Origin: Agarophyton chilense | Lineage: Eukaryota > Rhodophyta > Florideophyceae > Gracilariales > Gracilariaceae | NCBI GenBank assembly: GCA_030374765.1 | Contig: JARGXX010000090.1 | Span: 124,001-188,000, forward strand | Length of the DNA stretch: 64,000 bases | Reading direction: 5' to 3' | Shown: positions 42,381 to 53,699 of the stretch, one piece after another | How positions within the stretch are numbered: the first letter of the stretch is position 1 | Layout: each line of letters opens with the position of its first letter | The notes under the pieces: generated by a model | The model's input: the letters and a program-made list of their open reading frames with translations, nothing else | The model's database searches: none | What the model was told of the DNA's origin: nothing | Translations under genes and position numbers: made by a program

Positions 42381-44782
42381 GTGCCACGTCGGTGCACCCT
42401 GCGCCGCATCGAGTATTCGTCACCGATACCTCGAAAGGGTGGGTCGTCCCCACAAGCAGTACTAGCGCTCGAGAGACGTGAGATGCCGGTTACCATTGAG
42501 GTTGAAGAAGTCGGCGATTCCGAAGGGATTGATACCCCTGCAGTTTTGCCTTTAGAGTCGGATTAGTCCCGCTCCACGATACCTCAAAAGTCTGGAACCG
42601 CTCGCGACCGTACGCCGGCCACTGTTGCACCTGAAAGGCCGGTGTCGGTACTACCGGAAAGGTTGGATACGTTGGCCGTCTCCTCAGAACGGACCGAGGA
42701 GGCTCCACTTCAGGAGGATGAATACCCGCTGGTGTTCACCACGGCGGTGGAGGTCGAGTCATCACCTCGTTCGTCGGGTCGAGCTACGGCCTTCCCAACC
42801 ATGTCAGGTGGCGGCCCATCGCGTGGCCGTGGACGCGGTGGTATTACCAAGAGGGTGACTCGCTCGACTTCTCGAACGCCTACCAACATTGGTTTTCGTA
42901 GCGTGCCTGTCCCTGCGACGCAGTTCTCCTCTGGAACTCTGGCTGACCCGTACCAACGCAGTGGTGGACTTCCTCCGACAACACAAACCAATTGGGCTCA
43001 CAATCTCGCGTTCGGTGCGGCGAACCGGACGACGAGTCAGTATGGACCTTTTGGTATTACCTTCGACCAGGTGACGAACAATGACCTGTTGAAGCACGAT
43101 TGGCCTGCGGCGGTGGGGAATTTGTCATTTCCGGCAGCTCTTACCAGACCAAAATTGGATACCTACTAGGGTTTGTCCCGTTGGGACTGCGAGCGCCCTC
43201 GCTCCGTTCTATTGCTTTTGAAGAAACGGGACCAAGAGTCTCAACCTCGTCAGAGTCGACTGGAATGTTACCAGAGTCGGCAGCGTCATACACCTTTGAG
43301 GTATTTCATTCCGCCGATATATACGAGCGACTTGCCGTATGTGCGCATCGAACCGGAGCGGGATTATTACCGTCGATTGGTGGTGCAAGTGTGCCAGTAC
43401 CCGTATATTCTGGGGACTTACCTTTCGGTTTCCCCTGACTTGGTTTCCCTGTATTGGCCTTTCACTACTATCAATTGGGCTGACCGTAGTAAGTGGGGCG
43501 AGGATGCAGCGACGGAGAGTCGCGTTCGCACTCGCAACTCGTACACTTGCGGTATGCATATGTTTCATAACGTCGAGTACTTCTCACAACCTACGAAGTG
43601 CAGAGGCGATTGGTACGTGCTTCTACCAGAGTGGTAGGAGTCCTTTGAGGTTCCGTTATCGCTGAGCTTTACCACTACGCTGGTTTTGGCGTACTTCGGG
43701 AGTCAGATTTCCCGGAACCTAGAGCGGTATTACCTCATTTGGTCGATTGCCCTCTCGGAGTGGACCGTGTTGGTTGCCATCCTGGCTCTGGAGACCGCCC
43801 GTTACGGTATCAATTGGGATTGTCGCAATCCCGACTTTGACATATATCGAGATGGTGTTCAACCTGTAGGTCGCACCTTCTTCATACCTCCGAGGGTTGC
43901 TCAGGATATTTTCCGATTTGGTTACTTGAACATCGTTGAGGGGACCGATTATACCGTGAAGGATTTGGATTCGTATCTCGAGCAGAGCAAGAATTACCAT
44001 TGGGATTCCCATCAAGGTTGGGAGGCTTTCGATCCCGCAACATGGGAGATTGTGCCTCGCCACGCCCAATATGATCCCGGGGAGCCTCCTGTTTATGGAG
44101 CTCCCGCGAACCCCGAGCCTTATCACGGTACTGTGGAGACACCGGTTGGTCGTTATGCTGGTCCCTTCCCGTCCGAGCCGTTGCCTCAAGGTCGTAAGTC
44201 GCCTATCCCTACGGGTGTGACTCCTACTCAACCGGGCTCCTCGCGGGTTGCTGGTCCGGTTCGACCTCTGTTGGCGGGTATGCTCGTCCTCCGCCTCAAC
44301 CTATGATGGATTCTCCGGCCATGGTCGGTTTGCTGGCTCGAATTCACCAGTCTTGCGTCACCAACTTTCAGAGGGCTGGGCCTACCTCCGTGGTTGCTGC
44401 ATTAACGCTCCTTGAAGGTTTGCTGCCGCGCCATGCGCAATACATGAAGGCGCTGAACCAACTTGGTGAGTTCCGGAATCAGTTCCAGTTGGACATGTAC
44501 CAACTGGCCATCCGACAGGTTGTCGATCTGGCAAGCGTCTCTGCTTCTGCGCCATCTGATCCTTTGACGGATCCCCTTCTAGGTGCTAACTTGAACCGTG
44601 CGGTTTTGCAACCCGCTCCGGCGGTTCGTTTCGTTCATCCTCTTTTGGTTTCGACTTCTCTCCCCAGTGGTGGGGCTACCGCTCCTTCGCTACCTCCTAG
44701 GTCGATGGCTCCTAGCATTTTTGCCAGTTTTCGTCCGTTCGTAGTCAATAACACGGGTCCTCCTGACTCCACTGCTCCTTAA
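42381..44782 (+). pseudogene. Family C antisense ORF (aORF), three stops and one frameshift
   Basis: A plus-strand frame opposite to pol, about 800 codons, broken by TAG at 42564, 43167 and 43635 and by a frameshift near 44300. It begins with an Arg/Gly-rich, disordered part (SGGGPSRGRGRGGITKR). A middle Trp/Tyr-rich part follows (LRYFIPPIYTSDLPY..). A hydrophobic Trp-rich segment (YYLIWSIALSEWTVLVAILA) aligns with GLWSVVLTEWAVRGTAYILW of family B. The C-terminal helical part (VVAALTLLEGLLPRHAQYM.., LAIRQVVDLA) resembles the end of the family A version. No known domain is recognised. The frame may start further upstream (from about 42170). Confidence 0.7.
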
Positions 44783-44959
44783 CCGACAGGTCCTTCTTAA
44801 AGTAAATTGTTGTCTCTTCTTGTCTCTTATACTGTTACATTCTGTTGTTCTTTCGTGTCCTCCCTTGTAGGTAATCTGACATGCATCTGCGCCCACCTTC
44901 TGCGGAAAACGACGTCTTCTCTCCCCCTTCCTTAGGTCGGAGTACCACGAAGGTCTAAG

Positions 44960-47900
44960 GTTATCAGTCTGCAGGCATCGGCTCCTTGCGACGGCGCCAA
45001 TACCTGATACGGAAGTGTGGAGGTATTGCGTTTGGGGGTTAAAAAGTGTCCCCTTATGGACCCCAGACGTACCACCTTAGGGTGTACTTCAGACCATTGT
45101 AGGTTCGTGTGTGGCCCACCAGACGGTCAACGGGAAATTCCTCTGAGGTTTGGTCCTGAGATTTCAGGGGAACGCTACCTCGAGGGTTCATATGTTACGG
45201 GTTGGGAGCTTCGTTTCTGGGAGCCGGGTCGAGAGCTCCCGCTATTACCGTTTGAGGTTCCATTTCCCTCCTTGTTAGAGGGTTGTAATCCGGATCATTC
45301 CGTTGTAGTTCATCATTCACCTCAATTGGGGTGGGGTCCTCCGAGGGTCGAGTGCGCAGAGCTACCGCTTTGGGCTCTCGGGCTGAGGTGCCTGCCTCAA
45401 TGCGATGTTGAACCGTTTCAGGGGCTACCGAAATACGGTCAATGGATATCGTATTCGGTATTCCATCTTGGTCAACCGTAACGGTGTGGTCTGATGCGTT
45501 TAATACCTTCTAAGGTCTCACTGGTTTGGGTAGAATCTTCGAATTGATATCTCTATCAATAGGTTCATCGTCCGCTTCATCAACCGGTCGTGGTCTTCTA
45601 CCTGAAGGTGGGTTATCTATGTAGACATATTGTCCCGAAGATACAGAGACCACTTTGGTTACGCTACGGTCGTACTCGGCCTTGTACCACTTCTGGGTTG
45701 CAGTGAGGCTGCTCTCTGCATGTTTGAGAGCCCTCTTCAACCTCACAAGGGAATTTCGCTTGAATTGGCCAGAGGTCAGTGCGCCAGCTGCAGTGCTGGT
45801 GGTATGATCTCCATGCACTACAATACCTGGGGGGTGTCGTGAAAGAACCAAATCAAATGGAGTGGTCTGCGTTGACTGGTGTACCTGAAGGTTATAGGAG
45901 TAGGTGAACGGTTGCAACAGCTCAACCCACCTAGTTTGGTGCTCTTCTGTATAGATTCGTAGCGTTGATACCGATGTGTGGTTAAAGCGCTCGACCTGTC
46001 CGTTTGTCTGCGGGTGGTAGGCAGTCGTGAAATAGTGCTTGATACCCAAGAGGTTACAGACTTCTTCGAAGAACTTCAATGCCAGGTTTGAACCATTATC
46101 GGTAAGTAGGTACAGTGGTGCACCATACGGGTAGACCCAATTGTTGAGGAACGCGATCGCCAGCGTTGTTGAATTCGTCTCCTTTAAATGTATCGCTCTC
46201 GTGAGCTTTGAGAACCTGTCGGTGATCACTAAAATGTGCTGATACCCGTTCTTGGTCTTGGCAAGTGGTCCTAGAAGGTCTATCGCAACAAAGTACAGCG
46301 GACCCGCTGCTGAAATCAGCTTGAGGTACTTTCCATGCTTTCGAATACCACCGCGGGTACGAACACAGGATTCGCATTGATCTACAAAGGGATAGACATC
46401 ATGGGCCATATGAGGCCAGTAGAACTGTTGCCTCAAGGTGTAATACATCCTGGTGGCACCGGGGTGTCCCGATCGCCGCGGGTAGTGCGCGAGATACAAT
46501 AATCTCGGGCGCAGCGCCTTCGGAACCACCTTTTGAAGGCTACCATCCAAGGTTGACCTTCTCACGATGTACCCATTGTGGTCCATATCGAATGGTGATC
46601 CTTTGAAACCAATTTGGTCAGCCAGGGTTCTGCAGTAGGCATCCTGGGCCTGCTCTGGTAGAAATTCCTCTCGGGTTACGGGCATGACGTTCGTTTCCTC
46701 TAGGGTCAGTATCTTTGTTGCCATGTCGGTGTTCCGCAAGGCACCTTTTTCAGGTAATTCCCAAGATCCTTCTAGGTGTTCGCCGGTACCGTTTTTGTTT
46801 GATGACACCAAAAAGCCAGAGATATCATCGTCTACAGGTTCTGTCTCTAACCCTGAGGTGTTTAAGCGTAACATAACGCCAGCTATGTTGTGCTTGATAC
46901 CTGGACGGTACTGAACGTCGTATTCAAACTCCGACAGTCTCAACCTCCTACTGGCAAGTCTACCAGACGCATCTGCGAGTCCGGCGATCCACCTTAAGGC
47001 GTCGTGGTCCGTGCGCAACGTAAAGCGCTCACCATAAAGGTATGGACGGAGCATCAATATGCTCCATACTACTGCTAGACATTCCTTCTCGGTTACGGTG
47101 TAGTGCTGCTCCGCCTCATTCATAGCGCGGCTCCAGTACCCTATAGGTAATTTGTCTCCGTTGTGCTGCTCCTGCATGAGACAACAACCAATTTGGGCAT
47201 GGGATGCATCTGTTTCCAGCGTGTACGGTAGACCTGTTTTCGGTAACGCTGAGATTGGCGGCGACAAAAACGCTCGTTTCAATTCCTCAAAGGTATCCAT
47301 TTCGTCGTTCGATAGATTCTCAAAGCGTTCAGGTTCACCCTTCTGGAGCTTCTTGTTGATTGGAGCCTCTATTTCGCGAATCCCTTCACGAAGCGACGAT
47401 ACGTTGCATAAACCTATAAAGGATCGTACGTCTGTTTGGGATCGTGGCGACTTGACCTCCTGTACGGCTCTAATGTTGCTCGGCGCAACCTCTAGGGTAC
47501 CAGGGCCTATGATGTGGCCCAGGTATTCAACCGTTCTGGTAAAGAAGACGCTTTTGCGTCGCTTCAGGGTCACCCCCGCCTCAGCTAGGAGGTTTAGCAC
47601 GATGCGTACGTGAGCAAAATTCTCTTCTACCGATCTGGAATAGATTATTACATCATCGATGTATACCAAGGCGGTTGTCCATTTAACTTTCGAAAGGATG
47701 ATGTCCTGCGACCTTTGAAAGGTGGCTGGAGCATTGCGCAACCCGAATGGCATCCGCTTGCAGCGAAACAAACCTGCATGGCACGTGAAGGTCTATTTTT
47801 CTCGATCTTCTTCACCTACAGGTACCTGCCAATAACCGCAATTGGCATCCGAAGTGGTCAATATCTGCGCATCTCCCAAGGAGTCGATGCACTCATCCAT

Positions 47901-49247
47901 TCTGGGTATCGGGTACCAGTCCCTGACGGTCACGCTATTGAGCCTCCTATAGTCCACACAGAATCTCATACCGTTATCCTCTTTCTTCTGAACCAGGACC
48001 ACGGGATTAGCCCAATGTGAGATGGATGGTCCAATTACACCTTTTTGGAGTATTTGCTCCACTTCTTTGAGTTCAACTTCCCTCGCCTTCGGACCTACAC
48101 GGTATGGTTGCTGATAAATCGGCTTCGAGTCAGGGAGGAGCTCGATGCGATGCTGTGTGGCCTTAATTTGGCCCAGACGGCCTGACCACATGGTTTCGAA
48201 CTCCTCCAGAAGGTCGAGAATACTGCCCCGCAGTTCGCCGTTTTCTTCACCGATCTGAACTATATCTTGCCATTGCCTCTCAGGGTCAGGTTCCTCTTCT
48301 TTGTCTACCGATGCCTTCTCGGTTAGATTTGATTCCAAGTTGGTGTTTATCGGTACCTTTGGGGTTGTGGACGCATTTGCGCACCCCCCCTCCTTACCGA
48401 AGGCGACTTCGCCGAGATCAGTGTGAGCTACGGTGAAGACTCCTTGTGGTGCCGGTAGTGCGATGCCAACATTGGTATTTTTCGGCAACTTCACGTCGTG
48501 ACTGCTGAAGTTGCTGAGACACACCTCAAAGGGTTGATTTGGGATGTTGTCGACAATCCCGTTGGCCATCAAGGTGAGGTGTCGATGTGCTAACCTCGGA
48601 TGGTATTGTAATATGACCAGCCCGGGGGTCGCCCACGACACCGGTACCAGTATTTGGTGCATTGGCGGGATAACAACCTGTTTGGTAATGTGCACTTTCT
48701 TGGAGACCGTTTCGGTGGATATCGTCTCCTTCGGTTTGACGAACCATCCCCGTTTGGTTTCCGTATTACCTAAAATGTCAATTCGTCCCCCCTGACGTAG
48801 GGCGACGGTATGGGAACCAGGAAGGATTGCTTTGACATGTCTGTCAATGAATTTCGTACCTTGTAGGCAGTCTTTTGGTAAACGGTCGACAACAAAGAAT
48901 TGCAGTCTTACCTTGAGGTGTCCGAGTTGCACCACAGTGGTGAGCACACCTCGAAGGTTTAATGGGCGCTCATTTGCATCCACCAGCGGGTTGTTGTCGA
49001 AAGGTCGGCTCAAGTTCCGAAGCACCGCCTCAGGTATGACGCGGGAGTTCAGGACGTTTGGCCCCGCCCCCGTATCCAACACGCAGGTGACCGGAACCGC
49101 AAGGCGATCGGAGAAACACATTGAAGCACGTACTTTATAGTTTTTGTACTTCATATGACAAACCGGACCTGGTTGTGACGTGTTCTCTTCCACCTTCAAG
49201 GTTCTGGGTATCGATTGGCCTTCCATTTGCAGGTTGGGTTCGGCCAT
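44960..49247 (-). pseudogene. Family C pol: protease, RT, RNase H, integrase, chromodomain
   Basis: ATG 49247 overlaps the gag stop as TAATG. Protease TCVLDTGAGPN (DTGA codons 49065-49076). RT is complete with MPFGLRNAPATFQ and YIDD (47652-47663) but carries one TAG (47793-47795) after GEEDREK. RNase H has LETDASHAQIGCCLMQ and TEKECLAVVW. Integrase has the H/C zinc region (YPRRSGHPGATRMYYTL, CESCVRTR) and a core with AIDLLGPL, TDNGSN and NGQVERFNHT. TAG 45510 ends the long frame, but the same frame continues through KVLNASDHTVTVDQDGIPNT to a chromodomain near 45140-45000 (FPVDRLVGHT, LRWYVWGP) with further TAA stops. It is the least damaged pol here. Confidence 0.93.
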
Positions 49248-50738
49248 TACGCCAACCGTTCGGTGTTTTCCTCCTGTACGGGAGGGGTTGAGTCCAAGTT
49301 TGGTGTCTCCTCGATGGTATTTACCTGTACCAGTGTACGGGGTTTGAGCCTATTTGGTGCTTGCGTTGAAGACCCATATAGGCGTTGGTGATTCTGCATG
49401 CGAGCCTGAATCAACTGGTCTATCATCCCTGGAGGTAAGTTAGCGCAATTGTTTGCCAAATGGTCTGTGGCGAGGCAGAACCAGCAACCGAGGCCTCCAG
49501 CTTGGGGGTCTCGCGTTACCATTGAGGGGGGCTTCGAAACCTGGTTGGTAGGAGCAGTGGTGTAGGATGTGGGTGGCGAGTTATGGGATCTCGCTCCCTG
49601 CATCCTGTGCGACCTCACCGAGTTTGGTGTACGCGTTGACGACCAATTTCGTACCGTCGAAGGTTTCGAGAACCGCCCCTGGGTCGCTACCAAGTGGATA
49701 GCGGTCTCTGTAGGTACTTCTATGTGCGGGGTACCCTCTGAGGGTGTGGTGTCTTCGATTTCCAAGACCGACCTTTTTGATTTATCCTTCGAGGTTGGAG
49801 ACACGGCTGGTCTCTTTCCCAGCCGAAGGGTATCTCCAAGGCCATGGAAGTATCGAGCCAGTCCATTGTCGTCTACCTTTCTGTTAGTTGCCGGGTACTT
49901 GCGTACCCGGGAACGGATCGCTTTGTCTACATTGTCGGCAAATAGCGACTTTAACCTAGAGGTAGTGAACACATTACCACAACGGGTTGCCAGATTCCAC
50001 AGCGCAAGCGAAAACTCCGATTCGGTTTGCCCAGACCTTTGATGGTAGGCAACGACTTCCGAATAAGCCTCTTGGATAACCTCATCGGTGGCGTATGTTT
50101 CCAAAAGGAAATTGACCACTTCTGGGTATGCCTCAAACATCTCTGTGCCATCCTTATCCATCGCTAAGGTATTGCCGCGGAGCCTACCCTGCAGCAAGTA
50201 GTATGCTTGTCTTTGCAGGTAAAACTGAAGTAGCGACATAGATAGCAGCGCCCTCGGAAACCCCCTTTTGGTCACATGCAAGCTTGAACCTCTGTAGAAA
50301 CTCAATCACCGCAATAGGATCCGTACCTGTAAAGCTTGTGTCACCCATTTGGAAGCTGGGCTTCTTGTGGTGCTTAGTAATCTTTTGAGCAACCTCTTGC
50401 GTGTATTGAGAAGACTTGTTGATCAACCGATAAGTCCTGTATTCAACCGCTTTGGTGAAATTATCGTTCAACGGTTGGTGCACCTCCAGGTCCATTTCGG
50501 TGTACGAATCAGAGTCGGGCGACTCATTGTATTGCTTTTTACCCTTTCGCTTCTTTTTCGACGACTTTTTCGTCGACCTGTTCGGTTTCCTCTTCTTCTT
50601 AGCTTCACGGTCATCATCCGACGATGAACTCGTATCGGAACTGGAGTCTGACGAGTCGGGGTCTGAATCATCCTCTCGATTCTTTTCCCTCTTCGTCCTC
50701 CGCTCCTTACCTTTTCGGTTTCTTCGACGCTCATCCAA
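49247..50738 (-). pseudogene. Family C gag: capsid and zinc knuckle, frameshifted
   Basis: It starts with a Lys/Arg run and long Asp/Ser repeats (DDSDPDSSDSSSDTSSSSDD), then the capsid block KAVEYRTYRLINKSSQY. A frameshift near 50250 joins 50184-50738 to 49247-50305, which continues with AYPEVVNFLLETYATDEVIQ and a CX2CX4HX4C knuckle (CWFCLATDHLANNC). It ends TAA, sharing an A with the pol ATG. Confidence 0.85.
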
Positions 50739-50870
50739 CGAGTCAGACGAATCGTCCTTGGGACCACCTCCATGGTTATCCTTTTGAACGAAACCAGTAA
50801 TCGGTGGCAGATAAGTGTCTTGAGAATCTACCTTCCCCGGGACCTCTTGAATCTGCCTTGGAACTTGTAG

Positions 50871-51155
50871 CTACTCACTATCATTAGGTAAGTGTGTGGA
50901 ATGGGTGGAATGGGCCATTTGGAACCCTTGTGGTATGCGCTTTGCGATGTTCACCGGTGTAGGTCGGGATTCTGCGAATCCCTCGGAAACCCAAAGGTCC
51001 TGCACAGCGCGGTAAACATGTTCTCTAGCACTTGTAAAGAGATACTGTTTCAACATTTCAAGTATCCTGTGCGATAGCTCTTGAGCTGCTCGGTCAACCA
51101 CAATACTGGATAATGCATCGACGTCAATTGAGGGCGGAACCATCCGGGTATCCGA
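50871..51155 (-). pseudogene. Family C ORF2 (start codon lost)
   Basis: An open frame of about 95 residues (PPSIDVDALSSIVVDRAAQE.., then LKQYLFTSAREHVYRAVQDL). The inverted copy at 53546 begins with ATG overlapping the ORF1 stop as ATGA. Here that site is ATAA, so ORF1 still stops but the ORF2 start is lost. It aligns with the family D ORF at 57880-58224 (PRLDIYAVTRVVFDHVYQDV). Function unknown; helical. Confidence 0.55.
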
Positions 51156-51163
51156 CTTCTCCT

Positions 51164-51439
51164 TTATGGTAATGCATCCTCGACCGCGAGGGTGACGAGC
51201 GCTTTCGCTCGTTCTTCGAGCTGAGGCCATAGCCCGTCTGCTGCAACCTCAATTTGTAATTCCCTTTGAGGTTCCGTTGCCATAGGCGGCGGACCATGTA
51301 CCTTTACGGTTTTGTCCCTAGGGTGCCGGAGCAGCTCCTCGGGGTTCTCCAGAATCGGTTGAGACGATGGGGCTCCTTTAAAACCTTTATGATTTGGCAG
51401 GGCGCTCGCACCACGCGTATTCCTTTTATGTCGTTCCAT
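51164..51439 (-). CDS. Family C ORF1
   Basis: An intact 91-residue ORF from ATG 51439 (MERHKRNTRGASALPNHKGF), nearly the same as 53274-53549 of the inverted copy. It contains PQSILENPEELLRHPR-like sequence, matched in family D (57696-57875) by QPILNNSEELLRKPR. The C-terminal half is acidic and helical (LWPQLEERAKALVTLAVEDA). First ORF after the primer-binding site. Conservation between families supports a real protein of unknown function. Confidence 0.65.
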   Translation of the reverse strand: MERHKRNTRGASALPNHKGFKGAPSSQPILENPEELLRHPRDKTVKVHGPPPMATEPQRELQIEVAADGLWPQLEERAKALVTLAVEDALP

Positions 51440-51564
51440 TTGTGACCAATAGTGGTATCCTGTATTGCTTTGCAGGATTCCCTGAATCCAAATAGGTGTA
51501 CGAGCTTCTAACCTTCTCGGAATCTCGTGTGAACCGTGAAGGTACGACGAAAACTAAAAAAGCT

Positions 51565-51582
51565 TTCTAAGTCGGGCGACCA
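51565..51582 (-). other. Primer-binding site, family C
   Basis: Minus-strand TGGTCGCCCGACTTAGAA, three bases inside the LTR. Confidence 0.85.
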
Positions 51583-51585
51583 AAA

Positions 51586-52197
51586 GGTCGTACAATCACC
51601 TCTGGGGTATGCTACTGTTTTGTGTCGGGAGCGTGGTGACTCTCAACCTTAGAAGGTAGACGTAATAAACCTCGATGGTAACAGGGCACCGTGAAAACAC
51701 GTAGGGGCAAACGGCGGGGCAACTAGCCTATACCGTGTAGGTGAACGATGGTAGGCGTCGACGCGCGGGAAAGCCTGTGTGGTAGTTGAGAAACAATGAA
51801 CCAAAAGGTATAGTTGTGACCCAAGTGGTGCCTGTCTTTATCAGACTAGGATGGAGGAGGTGCAGTTCCCTGTACGCAGTGGACTGCACTCTCCAGATCA
51901 CTCGGGGGGTGCCAGCAAGGCACGGTCTCTGACCTAGTGTCAGAGACCTGGTCAGCAATGGCTACAGTGCCAGGTGGCCACTCCACTACTGTATTAAAAT
52001 AGATATAACTACAATTACAAGTACTAACAATTACCCAACCAGAAGGTACATGTCAACACTACATGTGGCTGACAACACCTAGATAGTAGCTCGCCCGGCG
52101 GAGCTGCATGGCCGATGATCCCTGGCATCCATCACCTACAAGGTCAGTGTAGTATATCGACAACCTTAAAGGTCAGCCCTTTCGCCACTATACGACA
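51586..52197 (-). repeat. 5' LTR, family C
   Basis: The 612-bp partner of 41030-41643. It forms an inverted pair with 52518-53126. Confidence 0.93.
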
Positions 52198-52202
52198 CAG
52201 TA

Positions 52203-52517
52203 CAGCTTTGTGGAAGTTCATTTGACAAAATAGGCAACTGAAAATGTAGCATTGACTCTGAATGGTTTAGTGCAAACGCATCAATGGAAAGTCACAGGAC
52301 CTGTTGGAGTTTTATCTCCGCCATTTACCATCTTCGGGACTCTCTCCTTACGATTTCTTCAGGTGGATGGTTCCTGTAGCTCATTTTGAAAAAATATTTC
52401 GATCTACAAACTCTCGGCTGGAAGAAAAAGGCTTAAAGCAGACTACAGGAGGTGAACTTTCGAAGTTTTTAGGTTTGATGGTGTTAATCACACGCTTTGA
52501 ATTTTCAAATAGAAGAT
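52203..52517 (+). pseudogene. piggyBac-like transposase gene, third piece
   Basis: The frame continues from the middle piece (..ETQY + SFVEVHLTK) and after a frame change shows the N-terminal part of a piggyBac-type DDE domain: FYLRHLPSSGLSPYDFFRWM, FEKIFRSTNSRLEEKG, TTGGELSKFLGLMVLITRFE. It is cut at 52517 by the inverted family C copy; no catalytic part remains in the window. Confidence 0.65.
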
Positions 52518-53126
52518 TGTCGTATAGTGGCAGAAGGGCTGACCTTTGAGGTTGGCGATATACTACACTGGCCTTGTAGGTGATGGATGCGAGGGATCAT
52601 CGGCCATGCAGCTCCGGGCCAGCTACCATTTAGGTGATGTCAGCCACGTGTAGTGTTGACATGTACCTTCTGGTTGAGTAATTGTTAGTAATTGTAATTG
52701 TAACTATATTTATTTTAGTACAGTAGTGGAGTGGCCACCTGGCACTGTAGCCAGTGCTGGCCAGATCTCTGACACTAGGTCAGAGACCGTGCCTTGCTGG
52801 CACCTCCCGGGTGATCTGGAGAGTGCAGTCCACTGCGTACAGGGAACTGCACCTCCTCCATCCTAGTCTGATAAAGACAGGCACCACTTGGGTCACAAAT
52901 ATACCTTTTGGTTCATTGTTTCTCAACTACCACACAGGCTTTCCCGCGCGTCGACGCCTACCATCGTTTACCTACACGGTATAGGCTAGTTGTCCCGCCC
53001 TTTGCCCCTGCGTGTTTTCACGGTGCTCTGTTACCATCGAGGTTTATTACGTCTACCTTCTAAGGTTGAGCGTCACCACGCTCCCGAGACAAGACAGTAG
53101 CAGACCCCAGAGGTGATTGTACGAAA
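52518..53126 (+). repeat. LTR of the truncated family C copy
   Basis: TGTCGTATAG start and TTGTACGAAA end, matching the LTRs of 41030-52197 in inverse. Confidence 0.9.
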
Positions 53127-53129
53127 TTT

Positions 53130-53147
53130 TGGTCTCCCGACTTAGAA
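53130..53147 (+). other. Primer-binding site of the truncated family C copy
   Basis: TGGTCTCCCGACTTAGAA, three bases after the LTR and identical to family B. Confidence 0.85.
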
Positions 53148-53273
53148 AGCTTTTTTTAATTTTCGTCGTACCTTCACGGTTCACACGAGATTCCGAGAAG
53201 GTTAGAAGCTCGTACACCTATTTGGATTCAGGGAATCGCGCAAAGCCATACAGGATACCACTATTGGTCACAA

Positions 53274-53549
53274 ATGGAACGACGTAAAAGGAATAAGCGT
53301 GGTGCAAGCGCCCCGCCAAGCCATAAAGGTTTTAAAGGAGCCCTATCGTCTCAACCGATTCTGGAGAACCCCGAGGAGCTGCTCCGGCACCCTAGGGACA
53401 AAACCGTAAAGGAACATGGTCCGCCGCCTATGGCAACGGAACCTCAAAGGGAATTACAAATTGAGGTTGCTGCAGAGGAGCTATGGCCTCAGCTCGAAAA
53501 ACAAGCGAAAGCGCTCGTCACCCTCGCGGTTGAGGATGCATTACCATGA
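53274..53549 (+). CDS. Family C ORF1, second copy
   Basis: An intact 91-residue ORF differing at a few residues from 51164-51439. Its TGA stop overlaps the ORF2 start as ATGA (53546-53549). ORF2 reads MKEKSDTRMVPPSIDF.. and is cut after 32 codons by the truncation. Confidence 0.65.
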   Translation: MERRKRNKRGASAPPSHKGFKGALSSQPILENPEELLRHPRDKTVKEHGPPPMATEPQRELQIEVAAEELWPQLEKQAKALVTLAVEDALP

Positions 53550-53699
53550 AGGAGAAGTCGGATACCCGGATGGTTCCGCCCTCAATTGACTTCGATGCAT
53601 TTACCAGTATTGTGGTTGACCGAGCAGCTCAAGAGCTACCTTGACCAAACCTCTTGAAGCTCAACCTCTACATCTATCTCTACCCTCTCAACGCCGACT

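Larger units (their letters stand above)
41030..52197 (-). mobile_element. Complete Ty3/gypsy retrotransposon, family C (11.2 kb)
   Basis: Minus-strand element. From the right: 612-bp 5' LTR, primer-binding site, ORF1, ORF2 region, gag, pol with chromodomain; then a convergent plus-strand antisense ORF, polypurine tract and 614-bp 3' LTR. Near-identical LTRs and a CARTA target duplication. It is inserted in the same piggyBac-like gene as element B. Gag, pol and the antisense ORF each have a few stops or shifts. Confidence 0.94.
52518..53644 (+). mobile_element. Truncated inverted family C copy (LTR plus gag start)
   Basis: It has a 609-bp LTR, primer-binding site, ORF1 and the first 32 codons of ORF2, then breaks off at about 53640, where unrelated integrase-type sequence starts. 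With 51060-52197 it forms an inverted repeat of about 1.1 kb per arm around a 320-bp spacer. Confidence 0.9.

Noticed and set aside
52304..52549. A complete small transposase gene.
   Set aside because: It has no ATG, is cut by an LTR and contains only the N-terminal part of the domain.
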